A stretch of 64,000 bases of DNA from Lutimaribacter pacificus (GTDB lineage: Bacteria > Pseudomonadota > Alphaproteobacteria > Rhodobacterales > Rhodobacteraceae). Position numbers and translations under genes: made by a program. The first letter of the stretch is position 1; the number at the start of each line of letters is the position of its first letter. The stretch is taken from assembly GCF_900142185.1 (NCBI RefSeq), contig NZ_FQZZ01000002.1:1-64000 (forward strand). Direction: 5' to 3'. Below the pieces are notes generated by a model. That model ran no database searches. It was not told the origin of the DNA and saw only the letters and a list, made by a program, of their open reading frames with translations. Below are positions 37,451 through 47,323 of this stretch, piece after piece.

Positions 37451-38575
37451 TCACGACTCCAGCAGCACGGGGGCGGTGTCGGTCCAGCTTAGCCAGACGT
37501 GATCCTCCCATGTCAGGCTGCGGCGCGACAGGCGGCGGGTGTTGGCGATCTGGGCCTTCATCATCGTGCCGTCGGCCAGTTGCACGTGATAGGTGCTGAG
37601 GTTGCCCAGATAGGCGATGTCGATGATCTGGCCCTGCACCTTGTTGGCGGCGTCGGTCGGTTCCTCGGCCGAGATACCCACCTTTTCCGGCCGGATCGCC
37701 AGGAAACATTTCTGCCCCGGCGCAAAACTCTTGCCGGTCTTGACGTGCAGCACCGGCTGCCCTTCGGCCCAGGCGATGTCGTAACCGTCGCCTTGCGGGG
37801 TGGCCGCGCCTTCGATGATGTTCACGTCACCGATGAAATCGGCCACGTAGACGGAATTGGGCTGCTCGTAGATCACCGCCGGCGTAGCGACCTGCATGAT
37901 CTGCCCCTCGTCCATCACCGCGACGCGGCTGGCGACGGTCATCGCCTCTTCCTGGTCGTGGGTGACGATGACGAAGGTCGTGCCTGTCTTTTCCTGGATG
38001 TCCATCAGCTCGAACTGCGTGTCCTGCCGCAGCTTGGCGTCCAGCGCGCCCAGCGGTTCGTCCAGCAGCAAAAGCTTGGGCGCCTTGGCAAGGCTGCGCG
38101 CCAGTGCCACGCGCTGCCGCTGCCCGCCGGAAATCTGGTGCGGCTTGCGCCGGGCGAACCGTTCCAGCCGGGTCAGGCGCAGCATTTCGGTCACGCGGGC
38201 GTCGATCTTCGCCTTTTCCATACCCTCGCGTTTCAGGCCGAAGGCGATGTTTTCCCAGACCGAAATATGCGGAAACAGCGCGTAAGACTGGAACATCATG
38301 TTCACCGGGCGCTTGTTCGGCGACACGCCCGCCATGTCCTGCCCGGCGATCAGGATCTGCCCTTCGGTCGGGGTTTCGAAGCCGGCCAGCATCCGCATCA
38401 TCGTGGTCTTTCCGCAGCCCGACGGGCCCAGCAGCGCAAAGAATTCGCGCGCATAGATATCCTGCGAAAGATTGTCGATGGCGGTGAAGTCACCGAACCG
38501 CTTGGTGACGTTGCGGAACTGGATAAGCGGTTTTTCGTTGGGGTCGTCCCAAGGGGCAAAGACGGTTTGAGCCAT
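37451..38575 (-). CDS. potG: Polyamine ABC transporter ATPase PotG
   Basis: 374-residue ABC ATPase with Walker A GPSGCGKTT, the signature ISGGQRQRVALARS, Walker B LLLLDEPLGALD and the switch VTHDQEEA. A C-terminal TOBE domain follows (about 290-374), as in PotA/PotG. It powers uptake through PotHI. A short gap with a strong stem-loop separates it from potF, which may lower its expression relative to the binding protein. Confidence 0.92.
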   Translation of the reverse strand: MAQTVFAPWDDPNEKPLIQFRNVTKRFGDFTAIDNLSQDIYAREFFALLGPSGCGKTTMMRMLAGFETPTEGQILIAGQDMAGVSPNKRPVNMMFQSYALFPHISVWENIAFGLKREGMEKAKIDARVTEMLRLTRLERFARRKPHQISGGQRQRVALARSLAKAPKLLLLDEPLGALDAKLRQDTQFELMDIQEKTGTTFVIVTHDQEEAMTVASRVAVMDEGQIMQVATPAVIYEQPNSVYVADFIGDVNIIEGAATPQGDGYDIAWAEGQPVLHVKTGKSFAPGQKCFLAIRPEKVGISAEEPTDAANKVQGQIIDIAYLGNLSTYHVQLADGTMMKAQIANTRRLSRRSLTWEDHVWLSWTDTAPVLLES

Positions 38576-38596
38576 TCCCGGTCCTTGTCAGAGAAA

Positions 38597-38621
38597 GGCC
38601 CGCGCGGGGTGCGCGCGGGCC
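38597..38621 (-). promoter_or_regulatory. Strong stem-loop between potF and potG
   Basis: GGCCCGCGC (38597-38605) and GCGCGGGCC (38613-38621) form a perfect 9-bp stem around a 7-base loop. It starts 15 bases after the potF stop. Without a T-tract it is more likely an mRNA 3'-end stabiliser or attenuator than a full terminator. The same arrangement follows dctP and the second polyamine-type binding protein. Confidence 0.65.
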
Positions 38622-38635
38622 GGGAAATCAGGGCC

Positions 38636-39721
38636 TCAGATGCCCGACTTGATCTTTGTCCACAGGCGCGTGACGGTGCGCTGGGTGCGCGCGTCATAGG
38701 GCGTGGTGGTGAAGAGGTTGTTCAGCGCCTCTTCCGACGGATAGATCGCCGGGTCGCCGATCACGTCCTCGATCAGGTATTCCTGCGATGCCTTGTTGCC
38801 GTTGGCATAATAGACGTAGTTCGAGGCGGCGGCCATGTTCTGCGCGTCCATGATGAAGTTCAGGAACTTGTGCGCACCGTCGGGGTTCGGCGCATCGACG
38901 GGGATGGCCATCTGGTCGAACCACATCTGCGCGCCTTCCTTCGGCGCGTTATAAACGATCTCGACACCGTTTTCGGCCTCATCTGCGCGGTCGCGGGCCT
39001 GCAGGATGTCGCCCGACCAGCCGACCGCAACGCAGATATCGCCATTGGCCAGTGCGTTGATGTATTCCGAGCTGTGGAATTTCTGGATATACGGGCGGAC
39101 TGCGGCATAGACAGGCTCGATCTTGGCGATCACGTCATCATCATGGCTGTTGGGGTCCTCGCCGATAAATTTCAGCGCGGCGGGGATCATCTCGGCCGGG
39201 GCGTCAAGGAAATGCACCCCGCACGCGGCGAGTTTTTCCATGTTCTCGGGCTTGAACACCAGGTCCCAGCTGTCGATCGGCGCATCCTCGCCCAGCACTT
39301 CCTGAACCTTGCCGACATTCACGCCCAGCCCGGTCGTGCCCCACATGTAGTTGATCGAATAGGCGTTGTCGGGGTCGTATTGTTCGGTCCGTTGCGAAAC
39401 GACATCCCACATGTTTTCGAGGTTCGGCAGCTTCGACGGATCGAGCTTCTGGAACGCGCCGGCGACGATCTGCCGCTGCAGGAAGGTGCCGGTGGGCACC
39501 ACGACGTCATAGCCCGAGCCGCCGGCCAGCATCTTGGTTTCCAGAACCTCGTTACTGTCGAACACGTCATAGATCAGGTCGATTCCGGTTTCCTGCTCGA
39601 ACTTTTCCAGCAGTTCCTCGTCGATATAATCGGACCAGTTGTAAACGCGGACCTCTTCTGCGGCCGCGGCTCCTGCCAGCAGGGCGCAGGCGGCGGTCAT
39701 GGTCGTCAAGCGTTTCATCAT
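38636..39721 (-). CDS. potF: Putrescine-binding periplasmic protein PotF
   Basis: 361-residue periplasmic solute-binding protein. The signal peptide is residues 1 to about 21 (MMKRLTTMTAACALLAGAAAA), followed by EEVRVYNWSDYIDEELLEKF, the usual start of PotF/SpuD. SWDLVFKPENMEKLAACGVHFLDAP is also PotF-like. The start at 39721 is chosen because GGGAG lies seven bases upstream; the open frame reaches further without a signal. First gene of potFGHI-puuB. A GntR-type operator lies 40-57 bases before its start. Confidence 0.92.
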   Translation of the reverse strand: MMKRLTTMTAACALLAGAAAAEEVRVYNWSDYIDEELLEKFEQETGIDLIYDVFDSNEVLETKMLAGGSGYDVVVPTGTFLQRQIVAGAFQKLDPSKLPNLENMWDVVSQRTEQYDPDNAYSINYMWGTTGLGVNVGKVQEVLGEDAPIDSWDLVFKPENMEKLAACGVHFLDAPAEMIPAALKFIGEDPNSHDDDVIAKIEPVYAAVRPYIQKFHSSEYINALANGDICVAVGWSGDILQARDRADEAENGVEIVYNAPKEGAQMWFDQMAIPVDAPNPDGAHKFLNFIMDAQNMAAASNYVYYANGNKASQEYLIEDVIGDPAIYPSEEALNNLFTTTPYDARTQRTVTRLWTKIKSGI

Positions 39722-39760
39722 GTGTTTTCTCCCGTTGGTCATGGATCTTTCGTCCTTGAC

Positions 39761-39778
39761 CTGAAATTTGATCATATC
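39761..39778. promoter_or_regulatory. Candidate GntR operator, site 1
   Basis: CTGAAATTTGATCATATC holds the dyad AATNTGATCANATT, with one arm base off in this copy. Its first 17 bases are identical to a second site at 40576-40592. It lies between the divergent potF and gntR genes and covers a TATGAT on the potF strand that could be a -10 box, so binding would block potF and perhaps gntR transcription. Confidence 0.65.
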
Positions 39779-39866
39779 TTGCCCCGTCGGACAATATGGA
39801 AATGTTTTCACGACACCGCTAAACTCGCAAGAGAGCGCGCACAGCAGCCAAGGGAAATCCTCTGAC

Positions 39867-40562
39867 ATGAACGATCTGGCCCAGAAAACAGGCGCCCCGA
39901 ATGCGGGCAGCGCCGGCACCCCGGCGCATCAGGTGATCTATGGCCAGCTGCGCGAACTAATCCTTTTCGGTGAAATCGCTCCGGGCGAGGCGGTGACGAT
40001 CCAGGGTTTGTGCACCCGATTGGGTGCCGGCATGACGCCGGTACGCGAAGCGATCCGCCGCCTGATCTCGGAAGGCGCGCTGCAGTTCCAGGGCAACCGC
40101 CGCGTGACCGTGCCGCAACTGACCGCCGCCAACGTGACCGAAATCATCTTTGCCCGGCAATGGCTGGAATCGCATCTCGCCCTGCGCGCGACCGAACGGG
40201 CGACGGCCGAGGATCTGACCCATCTCGCGCGGATTGACGCGGCGCTGGACGCCGCCATCGAACAGGGCGAGCTGCACGCCTATCTGCGGCAGAATTATCG
40301 TTTCCACGAAAGGATTTACCATATCGCCGACGCACCGATCCTGGCCGAGATGGCCGAGCGGCTGTGGCTGCGCTTCGGCCCCTCCCTGCGGGTGATGATC
40401 GGGCGCGTCGGCACGCAGAACCAACCCGACAAGCACCGCGCGCTGATGGATTGCATGCGCACGGGTGATGCCGAGGGTGCGGCGCGCGCCATGCGCGAGG
40501 ATATGTTGCAGGGCATGGAGCATATTCGCGCGATGCTGGAACGCGGCGCCCGGAACGGGTGA
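39867..40562 (+). CDS. GntR family regulator (FadR/FCD subfamily)
   Basis: 231-residue regulator. The winged helix is at residues 15-85 (HQVIYGQLRELILFGEIAPGEAV, then MTPVREAIRRLISEGALQF) and an FCD-type ligand domain follows (FHERIYHIADAPIL with metal-binding histidine-type residues). AAGGGAAA precedes the ATG at 39867. It sits between potFGHI-puuB and the aminotransferase gene; identical 17-base sites stand in front of both, so it most likely represses polyamine uptake and use until an inducer binds. Confidence 0.87.
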   Translation: MNDLAQKTGAPNAGSAGTPAHQVIYGQLRELILFGEIAPGEAVTIQGLCTRLGAGMTPVREAIRRLISEGALQFQGNRRVTVPQLTAANVTEIIFARQWLESHLALRATERATAEDLTHLARIDAALDAAIEQGELHAYLRQNYRFHERIYHIADAPILAEMAERLWLRFGPSLRVMIGRVGTQNQPDKHRALMDCMRTGDAEGAARAMREDMLQGMEHIRAMLERGARNG

Positions 40563-40567
40563 TTCGA

Positions 40568-40595
40568 TTGACAGGCTGAAATTTGATCATATTCT
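40568..40595 (+). promoter_or_regulatory. Promoter and GntR operator site 2 before the aminotransferase
   Basis: A -35 TTGACA (40568-40573) and -10 TATTCT (40590-40595) are separated by 16 bases. The operator AATTTGATCATATT (40580-40593), a dyad around TGATCA, fills the spacer and overlaps the -10. The core is shared with site 1 at 39761. Binding here would prevent RNA polymerase access to the aminotransferase promoter. Confidence 0.7.
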
Positions 40596-40644
40596 GGCGA
40601 CAACACGCGCGACGCGCGCGATCCTTCCCGAACAAGAGGCCGCC

Positions 40645-42042
40645 ATGACCCAGATCACCAATCACATGCCCACAGCCGAGTTGCAGGCGCTGGATGCCGC
40701 GCATCACATGCACCCGTTTTCCACCCAGGGCGATCTTGCCGCGCGCGGGGCCCGCGTCATCACCCGTGCCGAAGGCGTCTGGATTCACGACAGCGAAGGC
40801 AACCGGATTTTGGACGGGATGGCGGGGCTGTGGTGCGTGAATATCGGCTATGGCCGTGATCGGCTGGCCGAGGTCGCGGCCCGTCAGATGCGCGAACTGC
40901 CCTATTACAACACCTTCTTCATGACGACCCACGTGCCCGCCATCGCGCTCAGCCAGAAGCTGGCCGAGGTCGCGCCGGGCGATCTGAACCACGTGTTCTA
41001 TGCCGGTTCGGGGTCCGAGGCGAACGACACCAATATCCGCATGGTGCGCACCTATTGGGCCGAACTGGGCAAACCCGAGAAAAGCGTCATCATCAGCCGC
41101 AGGAACGCCTATCACGGCTCGTCCGTCGGCAGCGGCAGCCTTGGCGGCATGGCAGCGATGCACGCGCAGGGCGGCCTGCCGATTCCGGGCATTCACCATA
41201 TCGGCCAGCCCGACTGGTGGGCCGAAGGCGGCGCCATGTCGCCCGCCGAGTTCGGCCTGGAACGCGCGCGCCAGCTGGAACAGGCGATCCACGATATCGG
41301 CGCCGACAAGGTGGCCGCCTTCATCGCGGAACCCGTGCAGGGCGCTGGCGGCGTGATCGTGCCGCCCGAAACCTACTGGCCCGAGATTCAGCGCATCTGC
41401 CGCGAAAACGATATCCTGCTGATCGCCGACGAGGTGATCTGCGGGTTCGGCCGCACCGGTAACTGGTTCGGCTCGCAGACCGTGGGCTGGCAGCCCGATA
41501 TCATGACCATCGCCAAGGGCCTGTCCTCGGGCTATCAGCCGATCGGCGGCTCGATCGTGTCCGACCGCATCGCCGAAGTGATCGGCAAATGCGAATTCAA
41601 CCACGGCTACACCTATTCCGCCCACCCGGTCGCCGCCGCCGTGGCGCTGGAAAACCTGCGGATCATGGAAGAGGAAAACATCGTCGGTCATGTCCGCGAC
41701 GTGATCGGGCCGCACATGGCCGCGAAATGGCAGACCCTGACCGATCACCCGATGGTCGGCGAGGCCAGGATCGTCGGCATGATGGGCTCCATCGCGCTGA
41801 CCCCGCACAAGGACAGCCGCGCCCGCTTTGCCTCGGACCCCGGCACCGTGGGGTATATCACGCGCGAACGCTGTTTCGCCAACAACCTGGTGATGCGGCA
41901 CGTGGGCGACCGCATGATCATCAGCCCGCCGCTGGTGATGCAGCCCGAAGAGGCCGACACCCTGATCGAACGCGCCTGGAAATCGCTGGACGAGGCGATG
42001 GCCCAGGTCAGGGAACAGGGCCTGTGGGTGGCGGCAAGCTGA
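40645..42042 (+). CDS. spuC: Class III aminotransferase, SpuC-like (putrescine-pyruvate)
   Basis: 465-residue PLP enzyme. The cofactor lysine is K291 (MTIAKGLSSGYQPIGG). GMAGLWCVNIGYGRD, FYAGSGSEANDT, EPVQGAGGVIVPP and ADEVICGFGRTG closely resemble SpuC of Pseudomonas, which transfers the amino group of putrescine to pyruvate. ATG 40645 follows AAGAGG. It is transcribed alone from a promoter covered by the GntR-type operator. DoeD-type diaminobutyrate transaminases belong to the same class, and a DoeA-like gene is next door, so that role is the main alternative. Confidence 0.82.
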   Translation: MTQITNHMPTAELQALDAAHHMHPFSTQGDLAARGARVITRAEGVWIHDSEGNRILDGMAGLWCVNIGYGRDRLAEVAARQMRELPYYNTFFMTTHVPAIALSQKLAEVAPGDLNHVFYAGSGSEANDTNIRMVRTYWAELGKPEKSVIISRRNAYHGSSVGSGSLGGMAAMHAQGGLPIPGIHHIGQPDWWAEGGAMSPAEFGLERARQLEQAIHDIGADKVAAFIAEPVQGAGGVIVPPETYWPEIQRICRENDILLIADEVICGFGRTGNWFGSQTVGWQPDIMTIAKGLSSGYQPIGGSIVSDRIAEVIGKCEFNHGYTYSAHPVAAAVALENLRIMEEENIVGHVRDVIGPHMAAKWQTLTDHPMVGEARIVGMMGSIALTPHKDSRARFASDPGTVGYITRERCFANNLVMRHVGDRMIISPPLVMQPEEADTLIERAWKSLDEAMAQVREQGLWVAAS

Positions 42043-42052
42043 CGTAACGGCC

Positions 42053-42150
42053 GCCTCCGGCGGGAGTATTTGCAGAACGATGAAGAGCCGGGCGTATCAA
42101 GGCTGGCGCGCAGCGTGTTTCATCGTTCCCGAAATACTCCCGCCGGAGGC
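42053..42150. repeat. Inverted pair of dispersed repeat, copies B and C
   Basis: GCCTCCGGCGGGAGTATTT (42053-42071) and its exact reverse complement (42132-42150) form 19-bp arms. Each arm continues into the dispersed core: copy B at 42064-42085 (GCA in the middle) and copy C at 42118-42139 on the minus strand (CGG in the middle). The pair occupies the gap between the convergent aminotransferase and DoeA-like genes, where it can act as a two-way terminator or a large hairpin. Confidence 0.75.
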
Positions 42151-42182
42151 ATCGGCCTTTTGCCGGCAACGACCGACCCCGG

Positions 42183-43367
42183 TTATTCCTTGACGAAAAG
42201 CTGCCGGGGGCGGTTGCAGAAGGTTTCGGCCGGGCCATCCTCGGTGATCAGGATCGACTCGGTGATCTCAAGCCCCCAGTCCTTCATCCACAGGCCGGGC
42301 ATGAAGTGGAAGGTCATGCCCGGTTCCAGCACGGTTTCGTCCTCGGAGCGCAGGGAGACCGTGCGTTCGCCCCAGTCGGGCGGATAGGACAGGCCGATGG
42401 GATAGCCGCAGCGCGCCCCGCGTTCGATGCCCGCCTTCGTCAGGGCGGCACCCAGCGCCTCGGCGATATCGCAGGCGCGGTTGCCGGCGCGGGCGGCGTC
42501 CAGCCCGGCCTCCAGCCCCTCGATCAGCGCCTCTTCGGCGCGGCGTGCCTCGTCCGGGGGAGTGCCCAGCCAGACGGTGCGGCAGAACGGCGTGTGATAG
42601 CGGCGATAGACGCCGGCCAGTTCGAAAAAGGTGCACTGGTCATACTGCATCTGGTCGCCGTTCCAGGTGATATGCGGCGCACTGGAATCCGCGCCCGACG
42701 GGCACATCGGCACGATCGCGGGGTAATCGCCCCAGTCGTCGCCGACACCCGTCAACGCATCGTTGTAGATCGCCGCGACCAGTTCGTTCTTGCGCAGGCC
42801 GGGGCGGGCGCGGGCGATGGCGCCGTCGATCATGGTTTCGGTGATCCGCGCCGCGCGGCGCATGAAACCGATCTCTTCGTCGGATTTGATGCCGCGCTGC
42901 CAGTTCACCAGCCCGGTGGCATCGACAAGCGTCGCCTGCGGCAGCGTCGCGTCGAGCGTCATGTGTGCCTTGGCGGAGTAGTAATAATTCTCCATCTCGA
43001 CCCCGATCCGCGCCTTTTCGCCGCCGAGTTCCGCCAGCAGCGTGCCCAGGTGCTGCATCGCGTGGCGTTCGGTCGATTGCACGAAATTATCGGGATAGGG
43101 GCGGATATGGTCCTCGGTCATCCAGACGGTGCGGCGCGCGCCGTTGCCGTCCATGCCGCGGCCCCACCAGATCGGATCGCCCTCGTGGCGCAGGATCACG
43201 CCCTGGTGCACGTAAAAGGACCATCCGTCATAAGAGGTCAGCCATGCCATGTTGGACGGATCGGTGACGAAAAGGATGTCGATCCCCGCCTGCTCCATTG
43301 CCTTCCGCGTCCTGGCGATGCGGCGTGCGTATTCCCTGGGGCTGAAGGGGATATCCTTGTCCGTCAT
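42183..43367 (-). CDS. doeA: M24-fold hydrolase, ectoine hydrolase (DoeA/EutD)-like
   Basis: 394-residue creatinase/prolidase-fold protein. Stretches SNMAWLTSYDGWSFYVHQ, DATGLVNWQRGIKS, YPIGLSYPPDWGERTVSLR and TFHFMPGLWMKDWGLEITES are those I associate with DoeA, which opens the ectoine ring to N-acetyl-diaminobutyrate. The length matches (about 399). The start at 43367 follows GAGGA. The other ectoine-degradation genes are not here, unless the class III aminotransferase is DoeD. Creatinase or another M24 amidohydrolase is the alternative. Confidence 0.7.
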   Translation of the reverse strand: MTDKDIPFSPREYARRIARTRKAMEQAGIDILFVTDPSNMAWLTSYDGWSFYVHQGVILRHEGDPIWWGRGMDGNGARRTVWMTEDHIRPYPDNFVQSTERHAMQHLGTLLAELGGEKARIGVEMENYYYSAKAHMTLDATLPQATLVDATGLVNWQRGIKSDEEIGFMRRAARITETMIDGAIARARPGLRKNELVAAIYNDALTGVGDDWGDYPAIVPMCPSGADSSAPHITWNGDQMQYDQCTFFELAGVYRRYHTPFCRTVWLGTPPDEARRAEEALIEGLEAGLDAARAGNRACDIAEALGAALTKAGIERGARCGYPIGLSYPPDWGERTVSLRSEDETVLEPGMTFHFMPGLWMKDWGLEITESILITEDGPAETFCNRPRQLFVKE

Positions 43368-43632
43368 ATGATCCTCGTCTTTTAATGTCGCAACAGGGTC
43401 GTTTTTGACAAATCTGGTGGCGCGATTCTGGGCCAGAAACGACCATGCGCAGTCCCTTTGCACCATCCTGGCAGGCGGAGTCCAAGCCCTGTGAACAGCT
43501 TTTGGGCATTTGGCGCGCGATTGACCGGAAAATAGCAGCCCGCTGTTGCATGACCGGCCAAGAGGCGCTTTAGTCGGCTCTGGAAAATAAGAAGCAGGAC
43601 CACCTGCAAGCTAAAAAAACGGGGAGCCACGT

Positions 43633-44733
<1,101 letters not shown>

Positions 44734-44747
44734 GCGGTAGAAGCTTC

Positions 44748-44768
44748 GCGCCCCGGTCCCCGGGGTGC
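44748..44768 (+). promoter_or_regulatory. Stem-loop between ATPase and binding-protein genes
   Basis: GCGCCCCGG and CCGGGGTGC pair over 9 bp (one G-U) around the loop TCC. It lies 15 bases after the ATPase stop and about 80 before the binding-protein start. No T-tract follows. It may protect or separate the two messages. Confidence 0.45.
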
Positions 44769-44848
44769 GGACAACTCCGGGGGGCGGATGGTCAGCCCGT
44801 AACGCCGCCTCCGACACAATCAAAACGGGCAATTATGGGAGTTATGAC

Positions 44849-45922
44849 ATGAAACTCAAAACAGTTCTTATGGCGACGGCACTGGCCGGTGCCGGCTTTG
44901 CCGCGCAGGCGCAGGAAGTCACCGTGATGTCCTGGGGTGGCGCCTATGCCAAGAGCCAGGTCGAAGCCTATCACAAACCCTTCACCGCCGAGACCGGCAT
45001 CAAGGTGAACTCGGTCGATGCCGACAACCCCGCCACGCCGATCAAGGCGCAGGTCGAGGCCGGCAACGTGTCGATCGACGTGGCCGACGTTGAATTCTCG
45101 GACGCCGTGCGCCTGTGCGACGAGGGCCTGCTTGAACCGATCGACGTGGGCATCCTGCCCGCCGCGCCCGATGGCACCCCGGCGACCGAGGATTTCATCG
45201 AAGGCGCGTTGCAGGATTGCGCGGTGGCCAACATCGTTTGGTCGACCGTCGTCGCCTACAACTCGGAAAACGTCGAAGGCACGCCGGCCACGATCGCCGA
45301 TTTCTTCGACACCGAAACATTCCCCGGCAAGCGCGGGCTGCGCAAATCGGCCAAGGCCACGCTGGAAATGGCCCTGATGGGCGATGGCGTGCCCGCCGCC
45401 GAGGTCTATGACATGCTCGAAACCGACGAGGGCGTCGACCGCGCCTTTGCCAAGCTCGACACGATCAAGGGCGATATCGTCTGGTGGGAAGCCGGCGCGC
45501 AGCCGCCGCAGCTTCTGGCCGACGGCGAGGTGGTTATGTCGACCGCCTATAACGGCCGGATCTTCAACGCCGCCGTTGGCGAGAACCAGCCGCTGGAAAT
45601 CGTCTGGGACGGCCAGATCCTCGATTTCGACCTGTTCGTGGTGCCCAAGGGCGCACCGAACCTGGAAGAAGCGATGCAGTTCATCGCCTTCTCGACCGAC
45701 ACGCAGCGCCTTGCGGACCAGGCAAGCTGGATCAGCTACGGCCCCGCGCGCAAATCGTCGGGCGACCTGGTGGGCCTCTATTCGGACGGCAAGACCGAGA
45801 TGGCGCCGCATATGCCGACCGCAGCCAAGAACCTTGAAAACGCGCTGGTCAACAACTTCGAGTTCTGGGTCGATATGGACGCCGAACTGAACGAGCGGTT
45901 CAACGCCTGGCTGGCGCAATAA
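44849..45922 (+). CDS. Periplasmic solute-binding protein, PotD-like
   Basis: 357-residue extracellular solute-binding protein with a signal peptide (residues 1 to about 22, GAGFAAQAQ) followed by EVTVMSWGGAYAKSQVEAYHKPF, a start common to the spermidine/putrescine-like family in alphaproteobacteria. Lacks the YNWSDYI of PotF, so its ligand may differ; ectoine, opines, amines and small peptides are all options. The start at 44849 follows ATGGGAG. A strong stem-loop follows the gene before the permeases. Confidence 0.88.
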   Translation: MKLKTVLMATALAGAGFAAQAQEVTVMSWGGAYAKSQVEAYHKPFTAETGIKVNSVDADNPATPIKAQVEAGNVSIDVADVEFSDAVRLCDEGLLEPIDVGILPAAPDGTPATEDFIEGALQDCAVANIVWSTVVAYNSENVEGTPATIADFFDTETFPGKRGLRKSAKATLEMALMGDGVPAAEVYDMLETDEGVDRAFAKLDTIKGDIVWWEAGAQPPQLLADGEVVMSTAYNGRIFNAAVGENQPLEIVWDGQILDFDLFVVPKGAPNLEEAMQFIAFSTDTQRLADQASWISYGPARKSSGDLVGLYSDGKTEMAPHMPTAAKNLENALVNNFEFWVDMDAELNERFNAWLAQ

Positions 45923-45969
45923 GCCGGCCCCCGGTCCCGGCCATCGCGGTCGGGGCCGTTCTGATAAAA

Positions 45970-45993
45970 GGGCGGGCCGCGCAAGGCCCGCCC
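45970..45993 (+). promoter_or_regulatory. Strong stem-loop between binding-protein and permease genes
   Basis: GGGCGGGCC (45970-45978) and GGCCCGCCC (45985-45993) are a perfect 9-bp stem with the loop GCGCAA. It starts 48 bases after the binding-protein stop and lies 28 bases before the permease start. It fits the pattern of an mRNA stabiliser behind a gene that must be made in excess. Confidence 0.65.
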
Positions 45994-46021
45994 CGCCAAC
46001 GGGACAAGGTATGACAGGGAC

Positions 46022-47320
46022 ATGACCGACGCGACCGCGAACGGAAAGCCGCAGATGCTGACCACGGCGGACGGCAAGCCGCTGAAAGAGGCGCTGAAAC
46101 GTGCCCAGGCGCGCGCGCGCCGCAAGGCCTTCCTGCTGGTGTTGCCGCTTCTGGCCTTTATCCTCATCACCTTCGTGACGCCGATCGCGCAGATGCTGCA
46201 TCAGTCGGTCTATAACGAGGGGTTCGTGATGCACGAGGATATCGGCACCCGCACCCGCACCCCCATCATGACGAATATCAAGGCGTGGTTCGACGGGAAC
46301 TCCGCCGGAACCGAGCCTGACGAAGCCGCCTTTGCCGCGCTGCACCAGGATTTCCTGTTGCTGCGCGAACTGCGCGCGCCCGGCCAGGTCGGAACCCGCG
46401 TGAATTACGAGCGTGGCGGCTCGCGCTCGATGTTCACCAAGGCCGCGCGTTCGGCCGAGCGGATGGAGCCGCCCTACCGCGAGGCGTTTCTGGACGTCGA
46501 CGAAGAATGGACCGACCCCGAGCTGTGGCGCGTGATGCGCGATGCCTCGTCGGCCTACACCTTCAACTTTTACCTGGCCGCGCTGGACCGGACGAAGAAC
46601 GTCGATGGCGAGATCGTCAGCGTGGACCAGAACCGCCAGATCTATATCAAGCTGTTCACCCGCACGCTGTTCCTGTCGGTGCTGATCACCTTCCTGACCT
46701 TCCTTCTGGCGTATCCCATCGCGCATCTGCTGGCGACGCTGCCGCTGCGCTATTCCAACCTGCTGATGATCTTTGTGCTGCTGCCGTTCTGGACATCGCT
46801 TCTGGTGCGAACGACCAGTTGGATGGTGCTGCTGCAAAGCCAGGGCGTCGTGAACGACGCGCTGGTGGGCATGGGTATCCTGGGCGACGAAAACCGGCTG
46901 CAGATGATGTATAACCAGATCGGCACCGTGGTCGCGATGACGCATATCCTGCTGCCCTTCATGGTGCTGCCGCTCTATTCCGTGATGCGACCGATCAACC
47001 CGTCCTATGTGCGCGCCGCGCGCAGTCTGGGCGCGACAAGCTGGACGGCGTTCCGGCGCATCTACTTCCCGCAGACCGTGCCGGGGATCGGGGCGGGCGC
47101 GCTGCTCGTCTTCATCCTGGCGGTCGGGTATTACATCACGCCCGCCCTTGTCGGGGGCGCCGACGGGCAGCTGATTTCGAACCTCATCGCCTTCCACATG
47201 CAGAACTCGCTCAACTGGTCGCTTGCTGCGGCTTTGGCGGCGCTGCTGCTGGCGGGTATCCTGATCCTGTATTGGCTCTATGACCGCCTGATCGGCATCG
47301 ACAACCTGAAGCTGGGGTAA
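46022..47320 (+). CDS. ABC transporter permease 1 (PotB-like, enlarged)
   Basis: 432-residue permease. The first helix (about 38-60) is followed by an unusually long hydrophilic region of about 150 residues (to about 212) before the remaining five helices; the core from LFLSVLITFLTFLLAYPIAH on is ordinary, with the EAA loop RAARSLGATSWTAFRRIYFPQ. PotB/PotH proteins are usually near 285-300 residues, so the extra periplasmic segment is the notable feature. It may help dock the binding protein. Starts at ATG 46022 shortly after the stem-loop. Confidence 0.85.
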   Translation: MTDATANGKPQMLTTADGKPLKEALKRAQARARRKAFLLVLPLLAFILITFVTPIAQMLHQSVYNEGFVMHEDIGTRTRTPIMTNIKAWFDGNSAGTEPDEAAFAALHQDFLLLRELRAPGQVGTRVNYERGGSRSMFTKAARSAERMEPPYREAFLDVDEEWTDPELWRVMRDASSAYTFNFYLAALDRTKNVDGEIVSVDQNRQIYIKLFTRTLFLSVLITFLTFLLAYPIAHLLATLPLRYSNLLMIFVLLPFWTSLLVRTTSWMVLLQSQGVVNDALVGMGILGDENRLQMMYNQIGTVVAMTHILLPFMVLPLYSVMRPINPSYVRAARSLGATSWTAFRRIYFPQTVPGIGAGALLVFILAVGYYITPALVGGADGQLISNLIAFHMQNSLNWSLAAALAALLLAGILILYWLYDRLIGIDNLKLG

Positions 47321-47323
47321 GAC

